Shown: positions 18,373 through 27,348 of the stretch, in pieces
Layout of the letters: each line of letters opens with the position of its first letter
How positions within the stretch are numbered: position 1 is the stretch's first letter
Assembly (NCBI GenBank): GCA_003569125.1
Contig: BGOG01000001.1
Span: forward strand, 1 to 64,000
DNA length: 64,000 nucleotides
Source: Acidimicrobiaceae bacterium
Lineage (GTDB): Bacteria > Actinomycetota > Acidimicrobiia > Acidimicrobiales > Ilumatobacteraceae
Direction: 5' to 3'
Position numbers and translations under genes: made by a program
The notes under the pieces: model-generated
Database searches by the model: none
Seen by the model: the letters and a program-made list of their open reading frames with translations, nothing else
What the model was told of the DNA's origin: nothing

Positions 18373-19529
18373 GTTCAAATCGAAAAATCTGCGTAGTTAC
18401 CGGAACCCGAGCCGAGTACGGACTGCTCGCGCCGCTGATGGCTTTGCTCAAGCAAGATCCGGAAATAGATTTTCAACTTGTCGTCACCGGATCACATTTA
18501 TCTGCACAGCACGGTTCAACGATCAAACTTATTGAGCAAGACGGGTTTGTCGCCGATGCGTTGGTTGATATTGGACTTTCTGATGATTCGGTTCTTGAAA
18601 TCGCCCACGCCCTGGGTCGGGCAACATCGCAACTTGCCGATGCTTTCGCAAAACTCAAACCAGACCTCCTAGTCGTATTAGGCGACAGATACGAAATTCT
18701 TGGTGCAGCCCAGGCGGCACTGATTTTGGGTATTCCGATCGCACATATTCATGGAGGCGAAGTAACCACGGGCGCCTTTGACGACAGCATCCGACACGCA
18801 ATCACAAAAATGTCGAATCTTCACTTTTGTGCGGCAGAAGATTATCAACGCAGGTTGATCCAACTTGGTGAATCGCCGAACACGGTTTTTAATGTTGGAG
18901 CACTCGGAGTTGACGTCTTGCTGAATCTCGAGCAGATATCACGAGACGACTTGGCATCCGTAATCGGTATTGAAATTCAAAAAGAATTATTGCTGGTAAC
19001 TGTTCACCCAACTACTCGAAGCGAAATGTCGATGACTGCAGAAATCAGCGAGTTACTCACGGCGCTTGAGCAATTCGCTAAGGCAACAATTGTGTTTACA
19101 GGTGTTAATGCCGACCCTGGACACAAATATATGAATGATCAGATAACCAAATTTGTATTACGCGAACCGAAGCGACGAGTTTTGCATAATTCACTCGGCC
19201 AAAAAAATTATCTCAACTTAATGAAAATTGCCGACGTGGTTATCGGAAACTCTTCGAGTGGAATCATCGAGGCTCCTGCGCTTCATGTGCCGACCGTAAA
19301 TATCGGCACACGACAAGATGGTCGACTTCGCGCAGATTCAATTATTGATTGCAAGTTCGGTCACGACGAAATTCGTACCGCGATCGAGAAAGCGCTTTCA
19401 CCCTCATGGAAGTCGCGATGTCTTGCGACCACGAGCAAATACGGCTCTGGCGACACGGCAAAAAGCATCGCCGATACGCTGAAAAACACGAAACTGACGA
19501 CTCAAAAAATATTCTGCGACATTCTTTGA
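18369..19529 (+). CDS. legG: LegG/NeuC-like hydrolysing NDP-sugar 2-epimerase
   Basis: A GT-B fold UDP-N-acetylglucosamine 2-epimerase family member of 386 residues that releases the free 2-epimerised sugar from its nucleotide. The N-terminus reads CVVTGTRAEYGLLAPLM, and the motifs VLGDRYEIL, HIHGGEVTTGAFDDSIRHAITKMS and the C-terminal IGNSSSGIIEAP are those of the hydrolysing NeuC/LegG group. In the legionaminic pathway it gives 2,4-diacetamido-2,4,6-trideoxymannose for the synthase LegI. Its last base overlaps the first base of legI (TGATG). Confidence 0.92.
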   Translation: MSSNRKICVVTGTRAEYGLLAPLMALLKQDPEIDFQLVVTGSHLSAQHGSTIKLIEQDGFVADALVDIGLSDDSVLEIAHALGRATSQLADAFAKLKPDLLVVLGDRYEILGAAQAALILGIPIAHIHGGEVTTGAFDDSIRHAITKMSNLHFCAAEDYQRRLIQLGESPNTVFNVGALGVDVLLNLEQISRDDLASVIGIEIQKELLLVTVHPTTRSEMSMTAEISELLTALEQFAKATIVFTGVNADPGHKYMNDQITKFVLREPKRRVLHNSLGQKNYLNLMKIADVVIGNSSSGIIEAPALHVPTVNIGTRQDGRLRADSIIDCKFGHDEIRTAIEKALSPSWKSRCLATTSKYGSGDTAKSIADTLKNTKLTTQKIFCDIL

Positions 19530-20611
19530 TGACAAATTCACCGAACACATTTATCATCGCCGAAGCAGGCGTAAACCACAACGGTTCAATTGATCTTGCC
19601 CGAAGTTTGATCGACGCAGCGGTCGTCGCAAAAGCAGACGCAGTTAAATTTCAGTCGTTCGTGGCCAGTTCAATAGTTACAACCAGCGCCAGAAAAGCCG
19701 AATATCAAATTGCCCAAACAGGTGGCCAAGAATCGCAACTAGAAATGTTGCAGCGCCTCGAGTTATCGCACGCTCAGCAACGCGAACTTTTTGATTATTG
19801 CAAAAAAAGTGGTATCGAATTTCTCTCGACACCGTTCGATAGTGAGAGTCTGAAATTTTTGGTCTCAGATCTGAAACTTTCGACGATCAAAGTTGGGTCG
19901 GGAGAACTGACGAATGCGCCATTTCTGTTAGAGGTTGCAAGGTGTACCGACAAATTAATTCTTTCGACCGGCATGAGCACGATTGACGAAATAGAGTTGG
20001 CGCTCGGGGTCGTTGCTTTTGGCATGAGTGCAAACAAAACTTCAGAACCGTCGACTGACGCCTGCAAAAAAGCGCTCGTGAACGATGCCGGAAGACAGGC
20101 ATTGCGTCAACGCGTCACACTTTTGCATTGCACCACCGATTATCCGACTTCACCCGCCGACATAAATCTTCGAGCGATGCTGACTTTGAGCGAAAAATTC
20201 AACTGTCAAGTCGGGTTATCCGACCACTCGATCGGCACACACATCGCCGTAGGCGCCGTAGCGATGGGCGCAACCATCATTGAAAAACACCTCACGACCA
20301 GTCGCGATTTAGCCGGCCCGGATCATAAGGCGTCTCTTGAACCCGACGAGTTCAAGAAACTCGTCGCAAATATTCGAGACATCGAGATTGCATTCGGTAG
20401 TGCAGAAAAAACTCCGACCGCGAACGAGACAAAAAATCAACAAGTCGCACGTCGAAGCATCGTCGCCAGCAAAGCAATCAAATCGGGCGAAGTTTTCACC
20501 ACCGAGAATATTGTCGTAAAACGACCAGGCACAGGGCAGTCACCTTTCAAATATTGGGATCTTCTCGGAACAAAATCAACCCGCGATATCGCCGCAAACG
20601 AATTGATCTAA
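19529..20611 (+). CDS. legI: LegI-like legionaminic acid synthase (NeuB family)
   Basis: This 360-residue synthase condenses phosphoenolpyruvate with the LegG product to make the nine-carbon acid. It has IIAEAGVNHNGS near residue 10, AVKFQSF, FLSTPFDSES, VGLSDHS and EKHLTTSRDLAGPDHKASLEP, and a C-terminal SAF domain with KRPGTGQSP. The latter active-site stretch fits the legionaminate/pseudaminate branch better than the operon-1 synthase. I chose the ATG at 19529, which overlaps the legG stop; a longer in-frame start exists but would overlap legG by 180 bases. Confidence 0.92.
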   Translation: MTNSPNTFIIAEAGVNHNGSIDLARSLIDAAVVAKADAVKFQSFVASSIVTTSARKAEYQIAQTGGQESQLEMLQRLELSHAQQRELFDYCKKSGIEFLSTPFDSESLKFLVSDLKLSTIKVGSGELTNAPFLLEVARCTDKLILSTGMSTIDEIELALGVVAFGMSANKTSEPSTDACKKALVNDAGRQALRQRVTLLHCTTDYPTSPADINLRAMLTLSEKFNCQVGLSDHSIGTHIAVGAVAMGATIIEKHLTTSRDLAGPDHKASLEPDEFKKLVANIRDIEIAFGSAEKTPTANETKNQQVARRSIVASKAIKSGEVFTTENIVVKRPGTGQSPFKYWDLLGTKSTRDIAANELI

Positions 20612-20614
20612 AAA

Positions 20615-21247
20615 ATGTCGTCACAAAGATTTTTGATCGCATGTGGTGGTCACGGTCGAGTCGTCCTTGATGCGCTACTTGCATCGGGCAAAAAAATTGA
20701 TGGAATAGTCGATGCACAGCTTGAACTTGGCAGTCTTATTTTTGGCGTGCCAGTTGTTGGCAGCGACGACTTCGTTAAAACGCTAGACCCGGAAAAAACC
20801 GAATTGGTCAACGGTCTTGGATCGACAAAAAATACGCACGCACGACAAGAAATTTATAATCGATTGACGAAGCTTGGTTTTAAATTCGTTGGTGTTCGAC
20901 ATCCATCGGCGACAATCGGGGCAGAATGCGAAGTTGCCGAGAATACACAAATTATGGCTGGTGCAGTTCTTCAAAACAGAGTGCGAACCGGAGAAAACTG
21001 CGTCATCAACACACGAGCGTCAATTGACCATGATGTAACTATCGCCGACCATGTTGTTGTTTCTCCGGGAACAATTATTTCTGGCGGAGTAAAAATTGGT
21101 TGCGGGTCTTTTATCGGTGCGGGGGCAGTAATCATTCAAGGCTTAGAGATTGGAGATAACTGCGTTATTGGTGCTGGTTCAGTTGTTCGACACAGTGTCA
21201 ACGATTCAACGACCGTAGTTGGGAACCCTGCAACGCAATTAGAATAG
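20615..21247 (+). CDS. NeuD/PglD-type sugar N- or O-acetyltransferase (LegH candidate)
   Basis: A left-handed beta-helix acyltransferase of 210 residues. The N-terminal Rossmann-like part (IACGGHGRVVLDALL from residue 8) binds the sugar, and hexapeptide repeats fill residues 95-200. The catalytic histidine lies in RASIDHDVTI, as in PglD and NeuD. In this cluster it would acetylate the 4-amino group of the LegC product, the LegH step, which otherwise has no candidate here. Acetylation of the finished acid is an alternative. The gene starts four bases after legI. Confidence 0.88.
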   Translation: MSSQRFLIACGGHGRVVLDALLASGKKIDGIVDAQLELGSLIFGVPVVGSDDFVKTLDPEKTELVNGLGSTKNTHARQEIYNRLTKLGFKFVGVRHPSATIGAECEVAENTQIMAGAVLQNRVRTGENCVINTRASIDHDVTIADHVVVSPGTIISGGVKIGCGSFIGAGAVIIQGLEIGDNCVIGAGSVVRHSVNDSTTVVGNPATQLE

Positions 21248-21252
21248 TCGTA

Positions 21253-22302
21253 ATGTCTAGTTGGCGAGATGCGCTCGTATCGAGTTCGATGACACTCCGT
21301 CAAACTATCGAAGCGATTACAGCCGGAAATTTACAGATTGCGCTCGTAGTTGACGACAATAACAAACTTCTCGGCACGATCACCGATGGCGATATTCGCA
21401 AGGCGATTTTGGCGGGCAAAGACCTCGAGATCACTGCTGCCGAAGCGATGCGAACAAATCCGGCAACGAGCGCCGCATCTTCGCCACGGGCAGCAATTCT
21501 CAAGGTGATGCGCGAAAGAAGAATCCATCAGATGCCACTTGTCGATGAATCTGGCAAGGTCGTCGATGTCCTGACCGTCGACGACATCATTGGCGCAAAG
21601 CAAAAATCAAATGCAGTCGTAATTATGGCTGGCGGATTAGGCAGCCGTCTGTATCCACTTACTCAAGACACACCCAAACCAATGCTGAACGTTGGCGGAA
21701 AACCAATTCTTGAAACAATCATCCAATCATTTATCGACCAGGGATATATAAATTTTTTCGTATCACTGAATTACAAGGCCGAGATAATTTCCGAATACTT
21801 CGGCGATGGTTCTCGCTTAGGAGCATCGATTACATATTTGCATGAAAAGACGCGACTTGGAACAGCTGGCGGACTCTCACTTCTGCCAAGAGAAGTAACA
21901 TTTCCGGTGATCGTGATGAACGGTGACCTGCTGACACGAATTTCCGTCGACTCACTACTTGATTTTCATGAGCGCGAAAATGCGATTGCAACGATGGTCG
22001 TGCGCGAAGACAATTATCAAATCCCCTTTGGCGTCGTAGAAGTTGACGGCACACAGATCGTAGGTGTCACAGAAAAACCGACTCAACGACATTTGGTCAA
22101 TGCCGGAATCTACGTGATCAGCGCAAAAGGTCTCGAAAATATCCCCACCGATACTTTCTACGACATGCCAACGCACTTCACGAAACTTGCTTCGCACGGT
22201 CATCGAACTGCGGCGTTTCCGCTTCACGAATATTGGGTTGATATTGGACGGCTTGATGAACTTGAACGAGCGCAACGCGAATGGCCTAGGGAAGTTCAGT
22301 GA
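21253..22302 (+). CDS. ptmE: PtmE-like CBS-domain hexosamine-1-phosphate nucleotidyltransferase
   Basis: A 349-residue fusion. Two CBS domains occupy about residues 1-120 (TLRQTIEAITAGNLQIALVV and the RIHQMPLVDESGKVVDVLT segment), and a nucleotidyltransferase domain begins near residue 124 with VIMAGGLGSRLYPLTQDTPKPML. This is the architecture of PtmE, which makes the GDP-linked glucosamine substrate for the legionaminic pathway in Campylobacter. The CBS pair may sense adenine nucleotides. Its stop overlaps ptmF by four bases. Confidence 0.88.
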   Translation: MSSWRDALVSSSMTLRQTIEAITAGNLQIALVVDDNNKLLGTITDGDIRKAILAGKDLEITAAEAMRTNPATSAASSPRAAILKVMRERRIHQMPLVDESGKVVDVLTVDDIIGAKQKSNAVVIMAGGLGSRLYPLTQDTPKPMLNVGGKPILETIIQSFIDQGYINFFVSLNYKAEIISEYFGDGSRLGASITYLHEKTRLGTAGGLSLLPREVTFPVIVMNGDLLTRISVDSLLDFHERENAIATMVVREDNYQIPFGVVEVDGTQIVGVTEKPTQRHLVNAGIYVISAKGLENIPTDTFYDMPTHFTKLASHGHRTAAFPLHEYWVDIGRLDELERAQREWPREVQ

Positions 22303-23219
22303 AGATCGCCATAATTGGCGCCGGATCTATCGGTTCGAGACATGCACGAATTCTTCAAGACTTAAAACACGAAGTGGTTATAGTTTCAAGCCACGTAAAT
22401 AACCAGCTCAACACGGTCAAATACAAATCAATTTCAGATGCACTCAAAAGCGAGCAGTTCGAGTATGTGGTGGTCGCCAGCAAAACTTCACAACACGTCA
22501 ACGATCTCGACGAACTTCGCAAAGCGAAATTTATGGGCAAAGTATTAATTGAAAAGCCGCTTTTTGCTGCGACTGAAAAACTCGCCAAAAATAAATTTGA
22601 GTTCGCTGGCGTTGGTTATAACCTTCGCTTTCACCCTGCTATTTCGTGGTTGCGCGAAACGATGCCACAACTCGGCCAAATTTCATCTGCAAATTTTTAT
22701 ATTGGACAATATTTGCCCTCTTGGCGTAAAAACAATAAATACCAAAACTCAAGTTCAGCAACGATCGCTAGCGGTGGTGGAGTTTTACGCGACCTCAGCC
22801 ATGAACTAGATCTAGTCCAATATTTTTTCGGAGACTGGAGTCATCTAACTTCAACTGGTGGAAAGTTCAGCAACCTTGAAATTGAAACAGACGACACATT
22901 TTCTATTTTGATGCAATCAAAAAATTGTCAAGCAATATCAATTCAATTGAATTATCTTGACCGAATCAAACAGCGAAACATCACAATCAACGGTGACAAA
23001 GGCACAATACGGATTGATTTGCTCTCTGGATTGGCGCAATTCAACGACACAACCCAGGTCTTCAATGCTGATTTAGATCAGACATACGTAGCAGAGCATA
23101 GGGCGATGATCGCTCGAGACCCAAAAACTATCTGCTCAATCGCCGAAGCGTTGACTGTCGTAAAAACTATCGAAGCAATCGAAATCGCAGCATCAAAACG
23201 AAGATGGATCAAACGATGA
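22299..23219 (+). CDS. ptmF: PtmF-like Gfo/Idh/MocA oxidoreductase
   Basis: An NAD(P)-dependent oxidoreductase of 306 residues starting with a GTG inside the ptmE end. The Rossmann motif IGAGSIGSRHARIL lies at residues 5-18, EKPLF near residue 88 holds the conserved lysine, and GGGVLRDLSHELDLV near residue 160 the catalytic Asp/His. PtmF sits in legionaminic clusters and is implicated there in supplying the amino-sugar precursor with PtmA. It overlaps legF by four bases. Assignment rests on family and position. Confidence 0.82.
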   Translation: MKIAIIGAGSIGSRHARILQDLKHEVVIVSSHVNNQLNTVKYKSISDALKSEQFEYVVVASKTSQHVNDLDELRKAKFMGKVLIEKPLFAATEKLAKNKFEFAGVGYNLRFHPAISWLRETMPQLGQISSANFYIGQYLPSWRKNNKYQNSSSATIASGGGVLRDLSHELDLVQYFFGDWSHLTSTGGKFSNLEIETDDTFSILMQSKNCQAISIQLNYLDRIKQRNITINGDKGTIRIDLLSGLAQFNDTTQVFNADLDQTYVAEHRAMIARDPKTICSIAEALTVVKTIEAIEIAASKRRWIKR

Positions 23220-23914
23220 AAATTCTCTGCACAATTTGTGCGCGTGCCGGGTCTAAAGGTGTCGCAAATAAAAACTTGCGACTGATCAAAGGCTTACCGC
23301 TGATCGCTTATTCGATTCATCAGGCAGTTGAATCTAAATTATTTTCACAAATCGCCGTCAGCAGTGACAGTCCGGAAATTCGTGCCACATCACTGGCTCA
23401 CGGGGCGACGTTCGTTGTCGATCGTCCTATAGAAATGGCATCAGACACGGCGCCAAAACTTCCGGCGATAAGACATTGTGTTGAGGCGACTGAAAAAGAA
23501 TTCGGTCGATTTGACATCATCATTGATTTAGATGCAACTGCTCCACTTCGGATTGCTGCAGATATTGTCGGTGCGTTAGATCTACTAAGTAGCACCAATG
23601 CCGACAATGTCATCACCGGCACACCGGCACACCGGTCTCCTTATTTCAATCTTGTCGAAGAGGACGAAAACGGAGTTGTTCAACTTTCAAAGCCTCTGAA
23701 GATTGAAGTGGCGCGTCGACAAGATTCTCCAAAATGCTTTGACATGAATGCATCTATTTATATTTGGCGGCGTGATGCGCTTTTAAATAATCCGAGTTTG
23801 TTCACTTCTAGTACTCGTCTTTTCGAGATGCCCCGCGAGCGCTCTCTGGACATAGATTCTCAGGCAGATTTTGAGATGGTTGAATGGATGATGTCGAAAG
23901 GTTCAACAAAGTGA
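23216..23914 (+). CDS. legF: LegF-like CMP-legionaminic acid synthetase
   Basis: An acylneuraminate cytidylyltransferase of 232 residues that joins CMP to the nine-carbon acid. The nucleotide motif ICARAGSKGVANKNLR is at residues 6-21, followed by VSSDSPEI, DLDATAPLR near residue 104 with the metal aspartate, and DMNASIYIWRR. I chose the ATG at 23216, which overlaps the ptmF stop; an ATG at 23204 adds four residues. It is one of three CMP-sugar synthetases in the window. Confidence 0.92.
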   Translation: MKILCTICARAGSKGVANKNLRLIKGLPLIAYSIHQAVESKLFSQIAVSSDSPEIRATSLAHGATFVVDRPIEMASDTAPKLPAIRHCVEATEKEFGRFDIIIDLDATAPLRIAADIVGALDLLSSTNADNVITGTPAHRSPYFNLVEEDENGVVQLSKPLKIEVARRQDSPKCFDMNASIYIWRRDALLNNPSLFTSSTRLFEMPRERSLDIDSQADFEMVEWMMSKGSTK

Positions 23915-24734
23915 CGAACACTCAAACTTCAGATCTTTTTAGCCTCAACGGCAAAGTTGTTTTGGTCACTGGTGGTGCCGGTCTGCTGGGTCAAGTTTTC
24001 TGCCAGGCTTTTGCTGACAGTGGAGCGCAAGTTGCAGTCGTTGACATCGATAAAACTGGGCTCAATCAACAGCCGATGCTGTCTCCAAAAAGTCTGGTCA
24101 AAAAGTTTCTGGTTTCGGTTGCGATATAACTTCGCCTGAATCTGTTGCACAAATGGTTGCGGCGGTAGTCGGTGATCTTGGTCGGATTGATGTTCTGGTG
24201 AATAATGCCGCGTCAAAGGGTTCGAGTCTTGACGAATTCTTCAAACCATTTGAGGAGTATTCACTGACGACTTGGCGTGAAGTGATGTCGGTAAACATTG
24301 ACGGTTTGTTTCTGGTCGCCCAAGCCGTCGGAAAACAAATGAAACTCCAGGGTGGTGGCTCAATAATTCAGACATCGTCTATTTATGGCGTGGTTGCGCC
24401 CGACCAACGCATCTACGAAGGCTCTGAATACAACGGAAGGGCGATTAACAGCCCCGCTGTTTACTCGGCTTCAAAGGCCGCTGTGGTCGGTCTGACAAGT
24501 TATCTGTCGACATATTGGGCAAATAGCGGCATTCGGGTCAACTCACTTACGCCTGGCGGAATATCTTCGGGGCAAAACAAAACTTTCGACGACAAATATT
24601 CGAACAGGGTTCCGCTTGGACGAATGGGTAACGCATCAGAACTTACCGGTGCATTAATTTATTTGGCATCAGATGCGTCGAGTTACGTCACCGGTCAGAA
24701 TCTTATAGTTGACGGCGGACTATCTACATGGTGA
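23911..24734 (+). CDS. ptmA: PtmA-like short-chain dehydrogenase, broken by one indel
   Basis: A classical SDR. The GTG at 23911 overlaps the legF stop. The first frame has VLVTGGAGLLGQVF and DIDK, then runs into a stop. Reading from about 24067 with one base added gives a continuous second half with CDIT, VLVNNAA, the YSASK active site and a SYVTGQNLIVDGGLSTW ending. With the base restored the protein is 274 residues, normal for PtmA. Because both halves are well conserved, I read the break as a sequencing indel. It belongs to the legionaminic cluster and may help make the amino-sugar precursor. Confidence 0.85.
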
Positions 24735-24769
24735 AACTACACGTTGAAACTAGTGGTGAAACTAGTGGT
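24733..24769. repeat. short tandem repeat at a gene junction
   Basis: Units beginning gaaacta repeat at 24733 (13 bases), 24746 and 24758 (12 bases each, identical), directly after the ptmA stop and before the first amidotransferase gene. It is non-coding and has no recognised role. Confidence 0.8.
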
Positions 24770-24789
24770 GAAGCAAGGTTCATTAAAGA

Positions 24790-25902
24790 ATGAGCGAACT
24801 TTTTTGGTGCACAAGTTGTTTGAATATGTCGACGCGTCCAAGAATCACATTTGATGAGAGTGGTTGGTGTAACGCTTGCCAGTGGGCAGAAGAAAAGAAA
24901 AATTTGGACTGGTCGATTAGACAAAATGAACTGAAACAAATTTTAGATTCACACCGATCTTCTGATGGATCTTTCGATTGTGTCGTTCCGGTGAGTGGCG
25001 GCAAAGACGGGTCATATGTCGCGCATCAATTGAAAAATGTATACGGCATGCATCCCTTGACCGTCACGATCACACCAGCGCTCGCGCTTGATCTCGGTAA
25101 TCAAAATCTGAAAAATTTTATCGCAAGCGGATACAACCACATTCAAATCAGCCCTGCAGGTGATGTGATGGATGCGCTGAACAAGTTTGGTTTCATCCAC
25201 AAAGGATTTCCATATTTTGGTTGGCTGATGGCGATCAAAACTGGCCCGCTCAAGATCGCGGCCCAATTGAACATCTCACTAATTTTTTATGCCGAAGAAG
25301 GTGAAACTGAATACGGCGGTTCGACCGCTCTCAAGGACCAACCGTTTTACGATATTAAATATATTCGCGATATTTATTTCGAGGGTGGGCAAGATCTCGT
25401 ATTTAAAGAAGCCAATCTCGAAAACGAAGCATTGCCATTTTTTCGCTTTCCGTCAAAAGACGAGATCGGTGATGGTGAACTAAAGATCACCCACTGGTCA
25501 TACTTTGAAAACTGGGATCCATACAGAAATTATCTCGTCGCAAAAGAGCACTGTGGATTGATCGAATCAACGGATACGAATTCAGGAACATTCACGAACT
25601 TCGCACAAAACGATCAAGCACTGTATTCACTTCATGCTTACATGATGTACTTGAAGTTTGGTTTCGGTCGTGCAACTCAAGATGCCGGAATCGAAATTCG
25701 TCGCGGTGCAATGACTCGAGAGCAGGCGATAAACCTGGTCAAACTTTACGACGGGCTTTATCCGCAGGATAATATCGACGCATATCTCAACTACTACAAA
25801 ATGAATCTTGCCGAGTTTGAAGCGGTAATCGATAAATGGACAAACACTGATCTATTCAAAAAACAAGATGGCCGGTGGAAGCCAACCTTTACAATTAAAT
25901 AG
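24790..25902 (+). CDS. ptmG: N-acetyl sugar amidotransferase 1 (PtmG/PseA/WbpG family)
   Basis: An ATP-dependent amidotransferase of 370 residues that converts an acetamido group on a sugar to acetamidino using ammonia. A four-cysteine zinc site opens the protein (CTSCLNM ... CNAC, residues 7-32), followed by the PP-loop PVSGGKDGSYVA near residue 77, FYAEEGETEYGG, and the C-terminal FGFGRATQDAGIEIRRG. The fourth PP-loop residue after Lys-Asp is Gly rather than the usual Ser. PtmG in Campylobacter makes the acetamidino form of legionaminic acid. The HisH gene starts at its stop codon. Confidence 0.9.
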   Translation: MSELFWCTSCLNMSTRPRITFDESGWCNACQWAEEKKNLDWSIRQNELKQILDSHRSSDGSFDCVVPVSGGKDGSYVAHQLKNVYGMHPLTVTITPALALDLGNQNLKNFIASGYNHIQISPAGDVMDALNKFGFIHKGFPYFGWLMAIKTGPLKIAAQLNISLIFYAEEGETEYGGSTALKDQPFYDIKYIRDIYFEGGQDLVFKEANLENEALPFFRFPSKDEIGDGELKITHWSYFENWDPYRNYLVAKEHCGLIESTDTNSGTFTNFAQNDQALYSLHAYMMYLKFGFGRATQDAGIEIRRGAMTREQAINLVKLYDGLYPQDNIDAYLNYYKMNLAEFEAVIDKWTNTDLFKKQDGRWKPTFTIK

Positions 25903-26528
25903 TGGGTAAAAAACAGGTTGTAGTCATTGATTACGGCATGGGCAATCTTTGGTCTGTTGCCAGTGCAATTCGTTTTCTCGGTGCTGAAGCCCTGATCACA
26001 ACAAATACCAAAGAAATTTCGGCGGCTAAATATTTGATTTTGCCGGGAGTCGGATCATTTCGGCGAGCAATGGAAATAATCAAACAGAACTCGATCGATC
26101 AAGCCATTCTGCAATCGCTTTCTCAATCGGAAACGAAACTTCTCGGAATTTGCCTGGGTATGCAACTGCTCGGTTCTGAGAGTTCAGAAGATGGCGACAC
26201 TCAAGGACTGGGACTGGTCCAAAACACGGTGCGAAAATTCACCAATACTGCAGATACGCGATTAAAAATCCCACATGTTGGATTCAGCGAAGTTAAACAC
26301 GACTCAAATACGAAACTTTTTGGTGGTATCCCTAGCGGGTCGTGCTTTTATTTTGTCCATTCGTATTTCATGGGGCTGACTCCAGACATAAAATCTGTTG
26401 CGACTTGCAATCATGGCACCGAGTTTGTTGCGGCATTTGAACAAGGACAGGTATCGGGTACGCAGTTTCATCCCGAAAAAAGTCAGTCGATTGGGCTCAA
26501 ACTTCTCAAGAATTTTCTCGAAAGATAG
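25902..26528 (+). CDS. hisH: HisH-type glutaminase subunit for the sugar amidotransferase
   Basis: A class I glutamine amidotransferase of 208 residues. The nucleophile motif GICLGMQLLG is near residue 82, the oxyanion strand PGVGSF near residue 48, and the catalytic His/Glu pair is in FHPEKS near residue 187. It begins with GTG inside the stop of the first amidotransferase gene. No histidine biosynthesis gene is nearby, so it probably releases ammonia for acetamidino synthesis with the adjacent HisF, as HisH2/HisF2 do with WbpG. Only one HisH is present for two amidotransferases. Confidence 0.9.
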   Translation: MGKKQVVVIDYGMGNLWSVASAIRFLGAEALITTNTKEISAAKYLILPGVGSFRRAMEIIKQNSIDQAILQSLSQSETKLLGICLGMQLLGSESSEDGDTQGLGLVQNTVRKFTNTADTRLKIPHVGFSEVKHDSNTKLFGGIPSGSCFYFVHSYFMGLTPDIKSVATCNHGTEFVAAFEQGQVSGTQFHPEKSQSIGLKLLKNFLER

Positions 26529-26531
26529 TTC

Positions 26532-27308
26532 GTGGCCAAGAAAAGACTCATCTTCACGCTTCTTTACGACAGCGGCTCGTTTATGCTCTCGCGTAATTTC
26601 AGGCTTCAAAAAGTTGGCGATATTGACTGGCTCGAAAAAAACTACGGGTTTTCGAATGTTGGTTTTTCGATCGACGAGCTGATCGTTCTGGATGTGAGCC
26701 GCAATCCGAGAAACCGCGACGAGTTCTCTGAAGTATTAAAAACTCTTACCAATGATTGCTTTGCGCCGATCGCCGCAGGTGGTGGAATCAACTCGGTTGC
26801 GGATGCAACCAAATTGCTTCGCTCGGGAGCAGACAAAATAGTCGTGAATAGTGCCCTGCACAGCAACAAGCAACTCGTTTCAGAACTGGCACAAGAATTC
26901 GGCCGTCAATGCATCGTCGCCTCCGTTGACTGCAAGCAAGTCAAAGGCAACTTCTTTATTGCAACGAACAACGGATCGAATATGACTGATCTGACTCTCA
27001 CAGATTTCTTGAAGCAATGTTCTGATCTCGCAATCGGAGAGATTTGTATCAACTCAATTGACCGTGACGGCACGGGAAACGGGTTTCAGATCGAACTACT
27101 CGATTGTCTTCCAAAATTATTTGAGATACCGGTGATCATCAGTGGTGGCGTTGGTAACTACTCGCATTTAGCCGAAGGCTTGAATGACTCTCGCGTGGAT
27201 GCAGTGGCGACGGCGAATCTGCTCAACTTCATGGGTGATGGACTTGGCTCGGCCCGCTCACAACTCGTGAACTTGGGTATCGACCTACCGATTTTTGATT
27301 TACATTAG
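26532..27308 (+). CDS. hisF: HisF-type ammonia-channel subunit 1
   Basis: A TIM-barrel HisF homologue of 258 residues starting with GTG. Barrel strands and phosphate-binding loops are clear: IAAGGGINSVADA, RSGADKIVVNS, VDCKQV with the aspartate equivalent to HisF Asp130, SIDRDGTGNG, and ISGGVGNYSHL. It differs from true HisF at the N-terminus (TLLYDSG in place of the usual cyclase segment). It follows hisH by three bases and should form the ammonia channel between HisH and the first amidotransferase. It is unlikely to make histidine. Confidence 0.87.
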   Translation: MAKKRLIFTLLYDSGSFMLSRNFRLQKVGDIDWLEKNYGFSNVGFSIDELIVLDVSRNPRNRDEFSEVLKTLTNDCFAPIAAGGGINSVADATKLLRSGADKIVVNSALHSNKQLVSELAQEFGRQCIVASVDCKQVKGNFFIATNNGSNMTDLTLTDFLKQCSDLAIGEICINSIDRDGTGNGFQIELLDCLPKLFEIPVIISGGVGNYSHLAEGLNDSRVDAVATANLLNFMGDGLGSARSQLVNLGIDLPIFDLH

Positions 27309-27348
27309 AAACTTATTCAAACATTAAAAACGAAACTACAATAACGAG